DNA from: Lasiosphaeris hirsuta
Lineage: Eukaryota > Ascomycota > Sordariomycetes > Sordariales > Lasiosphaeriaceae
Length of the DNA: 64,000 bases
Reading direction: 5' to 3'
NCBI GenBank assembly: GCA_030549175.1
Contig: JAUKUA010000002.1
Location: forward strand, 1,612,001-1,676,000
Shown: in pieces, positions 43,302 to 54,790 of the stretch
Position numbering within the stretch: position 1 is the stretch's first letter
Layout: each line of letters starts with the position of its first letter
Program-made: the position numbers and the translations under genes
Notes under the pieces: generated by a model
The model's database searches: none
The model's input: the letters and a program-made list of their open reading frames with translations, nothing else
What the model was told of the DNA's origin: nothing

Positions 43302-44526
43302 CTATGGTACCCTTTGAGCAATCATTCCATCAAATCTCCAACGCCAACGAATGCCAACGAACATCATCAACAAACACCCCGGCCTAATAATCATTGTCAT
43401 GTCACGAATCTCCAAAGTAGCTCCATTCAACCAGCGCCCCCTCTCATCCCTCGCTAGAATCCGCGTTTCCCTCGTCCGAATCACAATTGGCGGTCCCGTG
43501 ATCAACGTTGGTTCCTCAGTCGGCGACTGCCATGGCGTCCACTCCTGGTGTGCGTTTACCAACCTCCTCCAGAGACACCTGTTGTCCGGCCCCTGCGCTG
43601 CCACGATGTCTGTCGTCATCGTCTGCTCGCTCAGGTACGCCAGCGCCGCCGCACTCGCGATCGGCCCCGACAGTTGGTCCTCGTGGTACGCCCAAGCGCT
43701 CCAATCGTTGCCGTTGGCACAGTAGCAGTGCGCAAACTGGTTTCGCATTCCCCGCGAGATGAGGTCGATAGCGCCTGGGAACAGAATCAAGGGGATGGGG
43801 TCGTTGATGACGGCGCCGCCCAGGCATCGCCACTCCTCCCACCCAACAAGATGCGCCATGTCCAGATCCATGCGCCGCTTCCATACCTCGCCGTCGGCCG
43901 CCCGCGTGAACAGGTACAGCCAGCGCTTGCCCTGATTGTCCGGGCAGACCAGCGCCTGCGGCGTGCCCTGCATGGGTGGAGCCCCGAGCGGAAACCCAAC
44001 CGTGACAACGTCCCAGGCGTGCGCTGTGAAGGTGGTCGGCCACGACATGGGCTCCTGCACAGCCATGTGGAGGATGCGGCACCGCGCATCGCGGACGAAG
44101 AGGTCGATGCGGGGCGGCCCCGTCTCGCCGCCCGAGGTCACCGCCGTAACGCTCGACAGAGCTGTCACTCCTGGAAGGTCGACCCAACCGTCCCAGGCGA
44201 GCCCGTTCCACCGCGTTACTTGGACGGTGTTTGCCTTGGTGCGCGCGAAGACGTAAATGACGGTGCCGTAGTTTGCAAAGGCTATGGCCGTCACGTTGGC
44301 GTCAGCGTTGCCGCCGATGTTTTCCCACGGACCCCAGGTCTGGTCGATCTGGCTGCGGAATTTCGAGCGCCATACCGTGCCGTCCCAGCCAGTGACAAAA
44401 ACGTGGGTTGTGTCGACATTGGTGCTGTTTGGCAAGCGTCAGTTTGATGATGCAAGTTGAAGGGTTCTGCGATGACGTACTAGCAGACTGATGGTGTGCC
44501 TGAGCTAGATTGTAAATATTGTGGCC
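43302..44526 (-). CDS. PLL-type beta-propeller (lectin-like) protein
   Basis: The main exon (43302-44424) encodes about 373 residues with repeated blades containing phrases such as HVFVTGWDGTVW, TVIYVFARTKANTVQVTRWNG and RWLYLFTRAADGEVWKRR. This is the pattern of PLL/DUF346-type propellers, some of which bind fucose or other glycans. There is no signal peptide. A 56-nt intron (44425-44480; GTACGT, AAACAG) joins it to an upstream exon in which SSSGTPSVCY is in frame. The 5' end beyond about 44526 is unresolved. An ATG near 44600 is a candidate start only if another intron, possibly with a GC donor, is assumed. Sugar binding is inferred from the fold alone. The plus-strand frame 43548-44447 is its antisense shadow. 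Confidence 0.7.
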
Positions 44527-45072
44527 CTTATAAATTTCCAAAAGCTGCTGGACTTGCCTTCAAAGTATATCTCCCCTGAAACCTGCCTGAATCTTACATC
44601 TGACGGCATCACGGTGAGAATTGCTATGTTGTGATATCGTGTGTGAGGGTTAGTAATTGTATTTGGCCAATGGCTATCAATTCAAAAGCTTCTTTTGAGT
44701 TGGCAGCGATGCTTGAATCCCATGAAGAGAGCAGCTGCCTTTCTTTTAGCCAAGTTGTAGTGGTGGGACGTGAGAATTAGTCATGACCCGTCGTTTCACG
44801 CCACCATCAGGTGTCTGACGATTCTAGCCCTCAACCCAAGACTTGGCAGGGGCTATCAGGTGACCCTGCACCCCAGACACTCCAGATGTGGTTTAATTCG
44901 ACTATCGACACTGTTTTCACAGTTGAAGCGTCCTTGTAAAAAGTAAAGGGATAATTCGTCTTACTTTTCTAGGAGGTAATAAGGGGTGATAATGTTTACT
45001 CAAAGCTAACGATGACATCATTGCAAGCTTCAGCGCTATGTTAACAACACCCGGCAGCCCAAGACCACCATA
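44527..45072. other. Intergenic, no gene seen
   Basis: Contains the likely 5' end of the propeller gene near its left border. The rest holds no supported frame. Confidence 0.35.
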
Positions 45073-45889
45073 TCAACGAACCGGCCTCGTGGCCCTCGGA
45101 AGCCCCTCCATCTTCCACCTTTCCGCATCCTCCCCATCACCTCTCACGTCCAATGCCCTCAACCTCGCCGCCCCGTCCGAGATCAAAAACGCCGTGAGGA
45201 GCGCAATCACCGACGCCAGCACGATGGCCGTCACCTCGGCCGTGTAGTGGCGGTAGCTCTGTGCCTTGCTTGTCATGCCCCACGGCCCAAAGATCAACAG
45301 TACGGGGGTTGCACAGGCGTATGAAAAGACGACGCACCGCGCCGCGAGCGCCCAGCGCACCTGTCCGGGCGTCATGCGTCGGCGGCGCGCGCCCGCGTTA
45401 TTCTGTATCAGGTCCGAGACGGCCACAACGTCGAGGTTGACGCACTCTTTGAGGCCCATGAAGAGGAAGGATAGGACGCCCTGCAGGTGATTAGCGGATG
45501 GGGTGTTTTAGGGGGGGAGTGGGGGGATCTACTAGGGGCATGGCGAAGAAGAAGAGGCCGATCGGGTCGTTGTCAGCTTTGTGCAGCACGAAGTGCCGGC
45601 GGCCCCAGTTGGGGACTAGGGCTGTGAGGATGAGGCCGAAGCCGGCGAGTAGAACGATGATCTCAGAGACATCCAAGATGCGGTCCTAGTGCTTGCGGAT
45701 GATGGCTTTTCGGGACATGTCTGGTGCGGCCGGGCGCGGGAAGGGGTCGGTGGTCGTGCTGTAGCGGCTGACGAAGCTGGATGCCGTTGGACGCCGCGAG
45801 AAAGCCCGGGGGACGGCGCTCGTTGACTTGCGGCGCGGTCCAGACGGCTGCTGGAGCCTGTGGAGGGTTTTGATCCATCCTAAATTCAT
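45073..45889 (-). pseudogene. Membrane protein gene with a premature stop
   Basis: A two-exon model, complement(45533..45889, 45073..45480) with a 52-nt intron (GTAGAT, CCTGCAG), reads as a 254-codon multi-pass membrane protein. It starts MNLGWIKTLHRL and has hydrophobic helices such as SEIIVLLAGFGLILTALV, FFFAMPLGVLSFLFMGL, VVFSYACATPVLLIFGPW and VTAIVLASVIALLTAFLI. One in-frame TAG lies at codon 68 (45686-45688), between AIIRKH and DRILDVSEII; protein-like sequence continues without shift on both sides. No ATG or splice signal near the stop rescues it. It is either a recent nonsense mutation or an error in the sequence. I do not recognise the family. Confidence 0.55.
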
Positions 45890-47067
45890 GATGGGCAACG
45901 AGTGTTTGAATACCTCTGCAAGAGTAACAATATCTTGGTGGTGGCTTTGGCGGAAATGGCAGAGGATTTGGATGTCTACTGCATCTTTCTGTGGGAGAGT
46001 GGGATAGATTTTAAGTTGCTTTGCATTCATTCGCGGAAGGAGTCATTGCCATTTGTATCCTTCTCCATAGCCCTTCCTAATAATCTGCTAATAAACAAGG
46101 CTGGCCGTAGTTCAAGCAGGTACCTAAGGGCAAGTAAGGGCAGGCACAATCAAGCATTTACCTAAGGTACCAGAGATCAGATTGCAACGTAAACCTGCAA
46201 GTTCTCGAAACCGACACCCCATACCTTCAAGGCCCGTAAATTTGCATCTCCATTTTATCTAAGCTGACATCAAAAGACTCGCACAGTACTGATGGGTGGA
46301 GTTGCGGGAGTTGACCCTGTAGCCAAGGCGTTCCAGAACCCCCTTACCTTCCATGCCACTCGAGGGGAGGGGGGGGGGGGAAGGGGGTTCATGACAAGCG
46401 GTCTCACTTCCAAGGCAAAAATTGCAGTCTGCTGACTTAGACTTCAGTCTTGTTTGGATACGGACGAAAAAATTGGAAAGAAAAAATATGAGGCTGATGA
46501 ATACATTGCTAATCAAGAAAAATATTCCCAGCTCCTAGAACCTTGGGAAGTCTAGGCCTTTCTCAATGGGGTGCGGCAGGGTTGACGTGGTGGATTGTAT
46601 GCGTGGAAGGGGGTCGCAGCCGTTTTCGTGTCACCACCCACAGCTGTGGTCTGCCTTTGCTTACCCACCTACCTGGATAAGGGATCTTGCCCACCTGGCC
46701 AGCCGTGGAAACGAAAGCCCGGGTTCCGGCGGGTTGGGTGACAGGAGAAACGGCAATGGGCAGGCCAAGGCACTCTGCGCTCACTGACGGCTTGGCTCGA
46801 AAGAGCCGAAGAAAAAGCTGGTGACCTTCAAATCTGGGGCATGGGGTTCCACAAACCGCATGTTTCCGCCGGCATTTCTCGGCTCCCACCATTGACTGAT
46901 TTGAGAGGGAAATAGAAAGAGTCGATAGCGCAAAATCCCATGCGACAATAGCGCCTGGGGATTTGAGTGTCTTCGAGCAGAAGCAGGGATGGCAGCCGAT
47001 GTCGCAAACAGGCAGCCTGGGGTGGGAGTTGGGTCATGATGTGGATGGGGTGGGCCAGATCAAAGAG
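45890..47067. other. Intergenic
   Basis: No supported gene. A G-rich run lies near 46365-46385, and TACCTAAGG-type words recur near 46120-46170. Confidence 0.35.
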
Positions 47068-47096
47068 TTATCAGATTGATAAGATTGATTAGATAA
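47068..47096 (+). promoter_or_regulatory. SreA-like GATA cluster upstream of the siderophore transporter
   Basis: 47068-47076 is TTATCAGAT, the exact reverse complement of ATCTGATAA, a form of the ATCWGATAA consensus of the fungal iron-sensing GATA repressor SreA. Directly after it come TGATAA (47077-47082) and AGATAA (47091-47096). The cluster lies about 700 nt before the ATG of the MirB-type transporter, the kind of gene SreA represses when iron is plentiful. Binding is inferred. Confidence 0.6.
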
Positions 47097-47792
47097 AATA
47101 TTGCCCTTGCCCCTGCAACTTGTCAAAAGACCAAGCCGCCAAGCACGCAGCAACTTCCGCTTCGGTAACGACTGGGGTTTGTTCTCGACGGCCGCCACGC
47201 TGCATGACCGTCTTTCACAGGTGGCCATTGGCTCAATAGCCCGGCCAAACCTTGAAAACGCTCGAAAGTCCCCAACCAAACCCAAGCAGCACACCGAGGG
47301 CCAAGGAGGGCGGGGAGTGCTGGATTGAGTTTTCGCTCAACTCTGCGCCGAGCCTGTGGTCTCATACGCTCCAAGTGACGACAGGTGCCGTGAGCGGCCG
47401 GGAGCACCCCCTGCCGAACACTCTCTGCAGTGCACAGTGACACACGATGTCGCCAAGTTGCATCACTGCAACTGGGCATTTGTCCGATGTGCAAGAACAC
47501 TCCTACGCAGACCCGCCTGTTTCTTTCTGCCGTCCCGGTCTTGGGGTTGCAGCGATGCAGCGGCCTCGCCGCTGATCGCTCTGCTGCCACGGTGGCGGAC
47601 TCCACACCCGCCTCGTTCCTTCCATCCGATAAAGGTTGAGCTTGTCCTCTGTCGATCTGGCCCTGTCTTGCTTCATTTCCCATCGCTCTCTGCCCATTGT
47701 CCCCTCCCCCACCCAATTACCGCGCCGTCGCCGCTTGATTGGGAGACCGCTCCGATTGAGACACTCGAAACTCGCTCCAATCGCGAGCCATC

Positions 47793-49722
47793 ATGGGGAG
47801 CCCGTTGGACTGGATCCGCCCCACCGGTGCGCCGGTGGTTGAGGACCAAGCTGCTGCCAAGAGGCGGGCGAACGACGAGGACGTCAACGAGAAGGAGGGC
47901 GCCGTTGCGACCGATGGGCCCCACGGCAGTGCCAATGGCGACAACGATGGCGATTCGGATGCCATATCAGTCAATGCCCAGCATGGCGTGCAGGCTATAG
48001 AAGCTCTCACAAAGGTGTGGACCAAGAACAACTTGATCGTCGCCTATGCCACGTAAGTTTGGCCCTGACCACCACCACACCGAGTCCGTCGGACACCCGC
48101 TGACCAAAGTACAGCATTTGGGCCATCTTCTTCGTCGATGCCTTGCAATCTACCATGAGCGGTTCTCTGGTGGCTTATGTCACCAGTGACTTTTATGCTC
48201 ACGGTCTGACGGCTACCACCGGCATCATGTCTGGCCTGATTGGCGGTCTCTCTAAGCTGGCTCTGGCAAAGATTCTCGATATTTGGGGCCGTCCTCAGGG
48301 TTTCGCCATCGTGCTCGTCTTCCTCACAATCGGCCTCATTATGATGGCGGCGTGCAATGGCGTCGAGACGTACTGTGCGGCGCAGGTCTTCTACTGGGTT
48401 GGGTGAGTGCCGTCTTATGTCACATGGTACACCAAACCTACTAACACCTCGCTCTCAGGTACAATGGAATCAGCTACACCATCTCTATTTTCATTGCCGA
48501 TACCTCCGCTCTGAAGAATCGAGGGCTCATGCTCGCATTTGCCTCATCCCCTTACATCATTACTGTTTGGGTTGGCGGCCCCCTTGCCCAAGCCTTCCTG
48601 GACGGCCCGGGGTGGAGATGGGCCTATGGCACATTTGCCATCATCACTCCCGTTGTATGCATGCCGCTTTTGGCTCTCTTCTGGGTCAACTACCGCCGGG
48701 CCGATGCGGCTGGCCTCCTACCCAGGCGTGAGGTAGTCAAGCGCACCTCCTGGCAGTCAGTTGTGCACTACTTTCACGAGTTCGACGTTGTCGGACTGTT
48801 CCTCATCACCGCTGGCCTCGCGCTGTTTTTGCTGCCATTTAGCATTTACCACCACCAGGCGGAACAGTGGAAGTCCCCACTCATAATTGCTTTTATTGTG
48901 GTTGGCGGCGTTCTGATCATCGGCTTTGCATTTTGGGAGAAATACTTTGCGAGGGTGACCTTCATTCCGTATGAGCTGCTCATGGACCGCACCGTCCTTG
49001 GCGCCTGCATTCTAGCCGCCACCCTCTTTGTTTCCTTTTACATCTGGAACAGCTACTTCTTCTCCTTCCTCCAGGTCGTCACCGGCCTAAGCGTCACTGA
49101 GGCCACCTACCTCACCAACACCTACAGCATTGGCTCATGCTTTTGGTCCATCGTCGTCGGTATTCTGATCCGTCGGACCGGCCGGTTCAAGTGGATCGCG
49201 CTCTACTTTGGCGTGCCTATCACCATCCTTGGCGTCGGTCTCATGATTGCCTTCCGGCAACCCGGCGTCAACGTTGGCTACATCGTCATGTGCCAGATCT
49301 TTATCGCCTTTGGAGGCGGCACTCTCGTAATTTGTGAGCAGATCGCGGTCATGGCCGCCACGTCACACCAGTACATCGCCGTGGTGCTCGCCATCGAGGG
49401 CATGTTCGCTAGTGTCGGTGGCGCCATCGGTTCCACCATTGCGGCGGCCATCTGGAACGGCGTGTTCCCCGAGCGCCTGGCAGAGTTCTTGCCTCTGGAG
49501 TCGCAGGGCAACTTTACCGAAATTTACACGCAGCTTCCTGTGCAGATATCGTACCCGCCTGGATCCCCAACGCGCGACGCCATCAATGCGGCGTACGGCG
49601 ACGCGCAAAAGTGGATGATTGTTGCCTCAACGGTGATTCAGATCATCTCCATCATCTCAGTCTTGGTCTGGAGGGATATCAAGGTCAAGGACTTCAAGCA
49701 AGTCAAGGGGCTTGTAGTTTAA
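47793..49722 (+). CDS. mirB: MirB-type siderophore-iron transporter (MFS)
   Basis: Three exons, 47793..48052, 48115..48402 and 48459..49722, give 603 residues. Introns are 62 nt (GTAAGT, TACAG) and 56 nt (GTGAGT, CTCAG). A hydrophilic N-tail of about 75 residues precedes a 14-helix major-facilitator core of the siderophore-iron transporter family: GVQAIEALTKVWTKNN, FVDALQSTMSG, KLALAKILDIWGRPQGF, MMAACNGVETYCAAQVFYW, DRTVLGACILAATLFVSFYIW and RTGRFKWIALYFGVP. The C-terminus ends VKDFKQVKG. The family takes up ferric hydroxamates such as triacetylfusarinine C across the plasma membrane by proton symport. No lesion is seen. An SreA-like GATA cluster upstream fits iron-repressed expression. Family certain; exact substrate inferred. 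Confidence 0.93.
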
Positions 49723-50078
49723 CCTAGAGGTAATTGGTTTTGGGTAGTTGTCCATGTTTTCACTTGGGGTTATTTCCGATCAGGGATAGGGCAGGTTGGG
49801 TGGGTTGCATGATACCTGGTGGTGGTGAAACTGTCAATGTGAGGACCATAGTCATATATGTACCCGATCACGAATGATAATCTCTCAAACGATCCCCCCA
49901 TCCCTCCGCAAAGAATGGAAAAATAAATCGATATATTTGGTACAGTGCCGCGATCCAATGACGGTAAATACTACAAGAGCTGAAATCTAGTGCCCCATTC
50001 TAACACGAGAAACACTCGTATCCCATAACTCCAACCGGATATCATAGAATGGTAACATACACACAGTGTCAAATACAC

Positions 50079-51568
50079 CTACTCGTACCGGTCGTTATCA
50101 GCATACCCATCTGCCAGCGCAACAACCCACCCATCCGCCTCGGTCTCGTGCTTGGCATTCATACCACCCCAAAACACCACTGCCTCCCCACCAAAGCAGG
50201 CATCGTACCCCGAGAACAGCACGCGCGGCCCCGGGTGCACCTTGCCGCCCGTCTGCAGCATCTTCTCGGTCGGCACGATCTCGGCCTCGGCCCATTGCAG
50301 CGTCCCCGGCCCCTGCATCCCCGGTAGCTTCTCGCAGATGACGTCCTTGGCAGCGGCGGCGCTGTGCTTACCGGACGGCAGCTGCAGCGCCCAGACGTCG
50401 GAGTAGTATACGGGCTCGTGCTGCGGCGTGGAGGGCGCCCGCGTCTTGGGGTCCGGGATGGGCGCCGGCGAGGAGCCGAACATGTAGAGCAGGTAGGTAC
50501 GCCCGTGGCCCGCGGTCAGCGGGACTAGCGCGGCGCCCTCGCGCGGGGAGGGGCCTGGGGTGAGGGGGTTGATGGGGAATTCGTGGGTTTGCCAGGTTAG
50601 GGCCGAGGGCTTTTCGCGCTCCGTCGGGGAGGAATGGAGGGCTATGGAGTGGATGGTGCCCGAGAGGGCGGGTGAGCCGGGGGCCAGAGCGGTGCGAGCG
50701 ATAGTGTAGAGGGTGGAAGAAGACGCGACGTAGGCGGCGGTGGTGGATGGAGAGGGGCAGGATGGGAGCGCGGTCCAGGCATGCGAGTTGAAGTCGTAGT
50801 GCCAAGTCTCTGCGGTCGTGTCGATGTGGGGTAGGGTTAACGAGACGGAGATGCCGGCGGTGGAGGCGTCAGGCTTGGAGTGCAACTTGGACTGGCCGCC
50901 GTGTAGGATGAGGAAGTCTTGGGAGGGGTCGACGAAGATGTGATGGTCGTAGCGGGCCGCCATGATCTTGCCGATCTGGGTGTCACCGCGCAATCTAGAC
51001 CATCTCAGAGCTTCCGTGTCCCAGAGCCAGAGACAGTTGTCCTCCTCAATGGGGTGCCCCAGATGGTCCTGACCGCCGTGGATGATGAGGTACTTGCCCC
51101 GGGCGCAGGCAGCATGCTTGGTTCTGGGTGCTGGGATGTAGGTTTCGCCTGTTTTCTCGTCGAGGACGGGGAAGGGTTCGTAGGAGAGGTGTTTGACGTC
51201 GGCGGGAACTTTGGGGTCGCGGGTGGGAAGGGTAATGACGTGGACGTTGGGGGAGCAGAGGCCTCGGCTTCTAGGGTCCTCGCCGCCGAAGATGTAGGCT
51301 TTGTCGCCGATAACGGTGAGGGTGTGATGGGAGCGGCCGAGCTCTTGGTTCCTGCGTCGAAGGAGTCCAAGTTAGCTCGCAAAAAGACTGGAGGAAGAGG
51401 GGGGGGGAAGAGGGCATACGAAAAGCTCTCGTCAGTTACATTGGCGAGCTGTGTGAGGGAGACTTTGAGAGGTTGGGTCGGTGCTGCAATAGCTGCCACT
51501 GCAGCGACTTCGACGCTCGTCGCGACGATTTGCTCGGCGACGAGTGCTCCTGCTGCTACCTCTGCCAT
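50079..51568 (-). CDS. Kelch-type beta-propeller protein
   Basis: Two exons, complement(51420..51568, 50079..51351), give 473 residues. The 68-nt intron (GTATGC, GCTAAC, ACGCAG) restores the frame. Kelch blades are visible: GRSHHTLTVIGDKAYIFGGED at the start of exon 2, then PAPRTKHAACARGKYLIIHGG, RYDHHIFVDPSQDFLILHGGQ and PGPRVLFSGYDACFGGEAVVFWGG near the end. A hydrophobic Ala/Val-rich segment precedes them (residues about 4-30), but it is not a clear signal peptide. The gene converges on the siderophore transporter with about 350 nt between stops. Role unknown; kelch propellers usually bind other proteins. Confidence 0.82.
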
Positions 51569-52490
51569 AGTGAAGTGTCTACTGTCTGCTGGTCTGCTTA
51601 TTTTGAGAGGCGTGCTTGGAGGACGGGAAATTTACTTTCTCTCGGTGGAAAATTTTCTGCTTTTGAGGGAGGAAAGATTTTGGGTACCGAGCAGTCGTGC
51701 AAGACAAAGACGAAGCAAACACTTGGTCGTGCTTAGAGAGAGCTCCTTAGGTGGTGTTGTTGATGACGTAGTTGTGTAATTTGGCGGATCTAGAAGCTTG
51801 GGCCCCAATGAGGGGTACAGCTGGGGAACCCCTGGCGCCCGTGACGTCGTTTGTGCTAGGCAATTGGCCAGCTGCAATATCAACTTCTTCAGCGCCATTT
51901 TGCCTTGTCTGAGATTACACTCTATCAGAGGCCAGGCATGGACTTGGCCTAGATATTGAGGTTGTTATGCTAATTTATTCTCAGCAAAGTGCCTCTCGAA
52001 TTTTAGTTGCTAACTAACAGCCGCTTCATGATCAATGGTAAACGCCATCCTCTGGTGGCACTGGTTGAGGGTCTCCGATTGAGCTCTGGGTTTCAACACG
52101 CACTGCAGCTGAGAAGAATTGGAAACTTGCGGCGAGACAGTCTAAAAGCTTCCTACCTACCAAACGTACCTTAAACAAGTCTCATGGATAACTGCCGCAC
52201 CTCGATGCCTCCAAAAATGAGTCTGGAGCCAGCCTTACAGTCCTTTGTCATTTTTCTGCTCGATTTTGCTTCACCAGGGAGAAAATTGCGGACCGTGCAA
52301 AGGAACCTCAAAGGTCCAGCCCCTGTCGCTCAGTGGCGTGGCGAACCTTTTGGCCTTTCGGCTCTCTTGTCTCGCAGGGTTGTGATACGGCATTTGAAGG
52401 TGTGGCTGAGTCAACAGGAGGGTGGCGTCGTGGGGCGTGGCCCGAGATGTTTTTTTGCATTCCTGGCGCCGGAACTGAATGCACACGGAA

Positions 52491-52562
52491 AAATCGTCTG
52501 GTATTAATGGAAAACTTGTGGTGCATATAAGCGTAAATCGTCTAGCTATACCAGACGATTTA
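52491..52562. repeat. Nested inverted repeats
   Basis: AAATCGTCTGGTAT (52491-52504) is the exact reverse complement of 52548-52561. A second copy of TAAATCGTCT (52534-52543) pairs with AGACGATTTA (52553-52562) across a 9-nt loop. Three diverged AAGCRTATTT units follow (about 52562-52592). It could be a miniature element end or a binding-site array. Confidence 0.6.
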
Positions 52563-53160
52563 AGCGTATTTTAAGCGTATTTCTAAGCATATTTGGACTG
52601 CAAGTGGCCGAGTTCACGGTTGCGCGGTGCGGTTGCGTGATTGAGAGCGAGGCATGGGAGCTTGACATCGACAGTCGGCGTGCACTGGTGCCTGGCGCAC
52701 TGGAAAGTCGTATCGGGGTTAGGGCAGGATTCTGGTCGGCATTGCGGTTCCCCCGCCTTTTCTTTACACCCGTGGGGGCTGCCAACATCAACACAACTGG
52801 GCATACAAAAGACCATCAGGTCAACCACCATTTGACACAAAAATGCACAAACGGTACGCTCCACTCAAAAATACACGGGGCAAATCACCCCCCAAAAAAA
52901 AAAAAATTGAAGGGGTGACCTCACGAATCGGAGCCACGCTCAGAGAGCAAGTGCCGCCCACACGTGGAGTCGATGTGCAGTCGGTATGCTCGGAGCCAGC
53001 AGCCCACCAAAAACGGCGAGTGCCTGCTCTGTTGGAGCTCTTGCTAGAAACGACAGAAAAAAATGGAAAACCCGATTTCGTCAGAAAAAACTCCATCCCC
53101 ATGATTTTGTATGGCTAGCAATGTCGACAGCCGAAATCTGGAGTATTTGCCGCTGTGCCA

Positions 53161-53192
53161 GTCTTCGACTCGTCAAGTCTTCGACTCGTCAA
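53161..53192. repeat. Perfect 16-bp tandem duplication
   Basis: GTCTTCGACTCGTCAA occurs twice in immediate succession, followed by GTCT. Confidence 0.8.
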
Positions 53193-54281
53193 GTCTGGCT
53201 GGCATCTGTCCCTCAGCCAGCCGAATCTCATCCTCCACATTAGCCTTAGCATCAGGCATCATGTTATCCAGAGAAGTGTCTCTGCTTCTGATGACTTCGC
53301 TATCGCCCTCCAGTCCCTGCCCAACATGGTAATTCTCACCCTCAAAGTCACCGTCAGCCTCCAGAGCGAGAAGCCATCGAGCGGTTGAGCCAAGATGAGT
53401 TCGGCGAGAGCTACTAGAACAGGGGGTCAAATGCTCCAAAGCCCTGCGGTATCCATCATTCACAGTGAGGTTGTCCGTCATTCGAGTGCTTAGGAATGAA
53501 ATGCAAACCGGGGCAAGAGCCGAGCGAGAAGAGTATCCTGTGGTCACGGTAACTCCCCAAACGACGAGATTGTCGAATATGGTCGGGACTCGGTGGCGAG
53601 TGAACGCAAGGAACCCTCTCAGACCCTCTTTCAGAGATCCAGACGAACTCCTGGCGCCATTTCCTACCCCTGGCAGCGTCAAGTCCTGTGGTCACGACCC
53701 CAAACCATCACCATCCCGTTCTCAACCACCAACTCGGAATGGTTCTGCTCAGCCCCGGATGGTACTGCTCAGGCGATGTTTCCCCAGTCGCTCCATCGGC
53801 TCATCGTTCAAAGCAGCACGGTGAGCAGTGATCCCGTGTCCACGACACGGTTTCCAATGATGACAGGGTGGTTTCTCGGCCAGCGGGGGCCCGACAGACA
53901 AGGTGACGGGGTGGCTACGCGCACGTAATGCTCAATGCATTGGCGAGCGTGATACATTGGATTTTTGTCCTATCCACCGTTCCCGTGCACATATGCTTCG
54001 CTGCTAATACAAATAGCGTGCAGCAACAAAAAATCCGCTGCATATGAGCCATGGAATCCGGACGAGTGTAGCACCCGAAGTTCAGAAGAAAAATAAAATG
54101 AAAAATTGCACGCTCGGGCTCAATCGACACTACATTGCCGATGAAATCGTTCCATTATATCAACTTGGGACGACATCGAGCGAGCATTTGGGCGAGCGAG
54201 AGAGCATAAATAACGCGGATTCTCGCCGTGGACGGCTATGTATTCCATTGTTGTAACGAGACTCAGACACCACCGGTCAAA

Positions 54282-54790
54282 ATGCCCGAACTCCTGAAGC
54301 TCGAACTGACCACCGGCATCGCCCCCCAGGCTGCCAAGTGCCTGGTGTGGCATAGCTGCACGACAATACGGCCTCGGCATGCCGAGCCGTTCCACAAATA
54401 TTTCATTGTCCTCGACTTTGTCGACGCCGAGGGAGAGACCCTCTGGAAGACCGAGGTGTGGTGCCGAGCACGCCTCGGCGAGCCGGCTCCTAGCTATGCT
54501 CCTGCCTTCGCCGTTGAGGGTAAGTGGTTTCTGGTTGTCGGCTCTTCGCAGCTGTCATCCCCTACCAAAACACCTTCCTTGAGGAGCTTCCGCTGCTGCC
54601 CCCCTACGTGGGATCAGGTCTTCGAGATGTTCCCTCAAGTCGAGGAACACAAGGACCGTATGCTGTAGACAATGTTGTCTGCTACCGTCGGGAGACCCAA
54701 GCGCAACACGCCGAATTTTGGCACAAGAGCATCAGCCAAATCCAAGGAGCTGGGCACGAAAATAAAGAAACTGGAGCACAAACCCCTTGA
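54282..54790 (+). CDS. Hypothetical protein with doubtful splice
   Basis: Starts MPELLKLELTTGIAPQ at 54282 and reads well to about 54520. Two continuations are possible. The unspliced frame stops at 54668 (128 residues). Removing 32 nt from GTAAGT (54522) to TTCGCAG switches to a better-looking frame ending at 54790 (VIPYQNTFLEELPLLPPYVG, then VDNVVCYRRETQAQHAEFW). A 32-nt intron is short for fungi, so the gene may instead carry a frameshift. No family recognised. Confidence 0.45.

Larger units (their letters stand above)
51569..54281. other. Gene-poor region with repeats
   Basis: No supported gene. It contains the inverted repeats at 52491-52562 and the 16-bp duplication at 53161-53192. The frame at 53173-53682 (minus) is open but shows no domain and spans the duplication. 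Confidence 0.4.

Noticed and set aside
43548..44447. 299-codon plus-strand frame
   Set aside because: Antisense to the PLL-type propeller, whose frame shows clear blade repeats.
53173..53682. 169-codon minus-strand frame
   Set aside because: No domain, and part of it is made of the 16-bp duplication.
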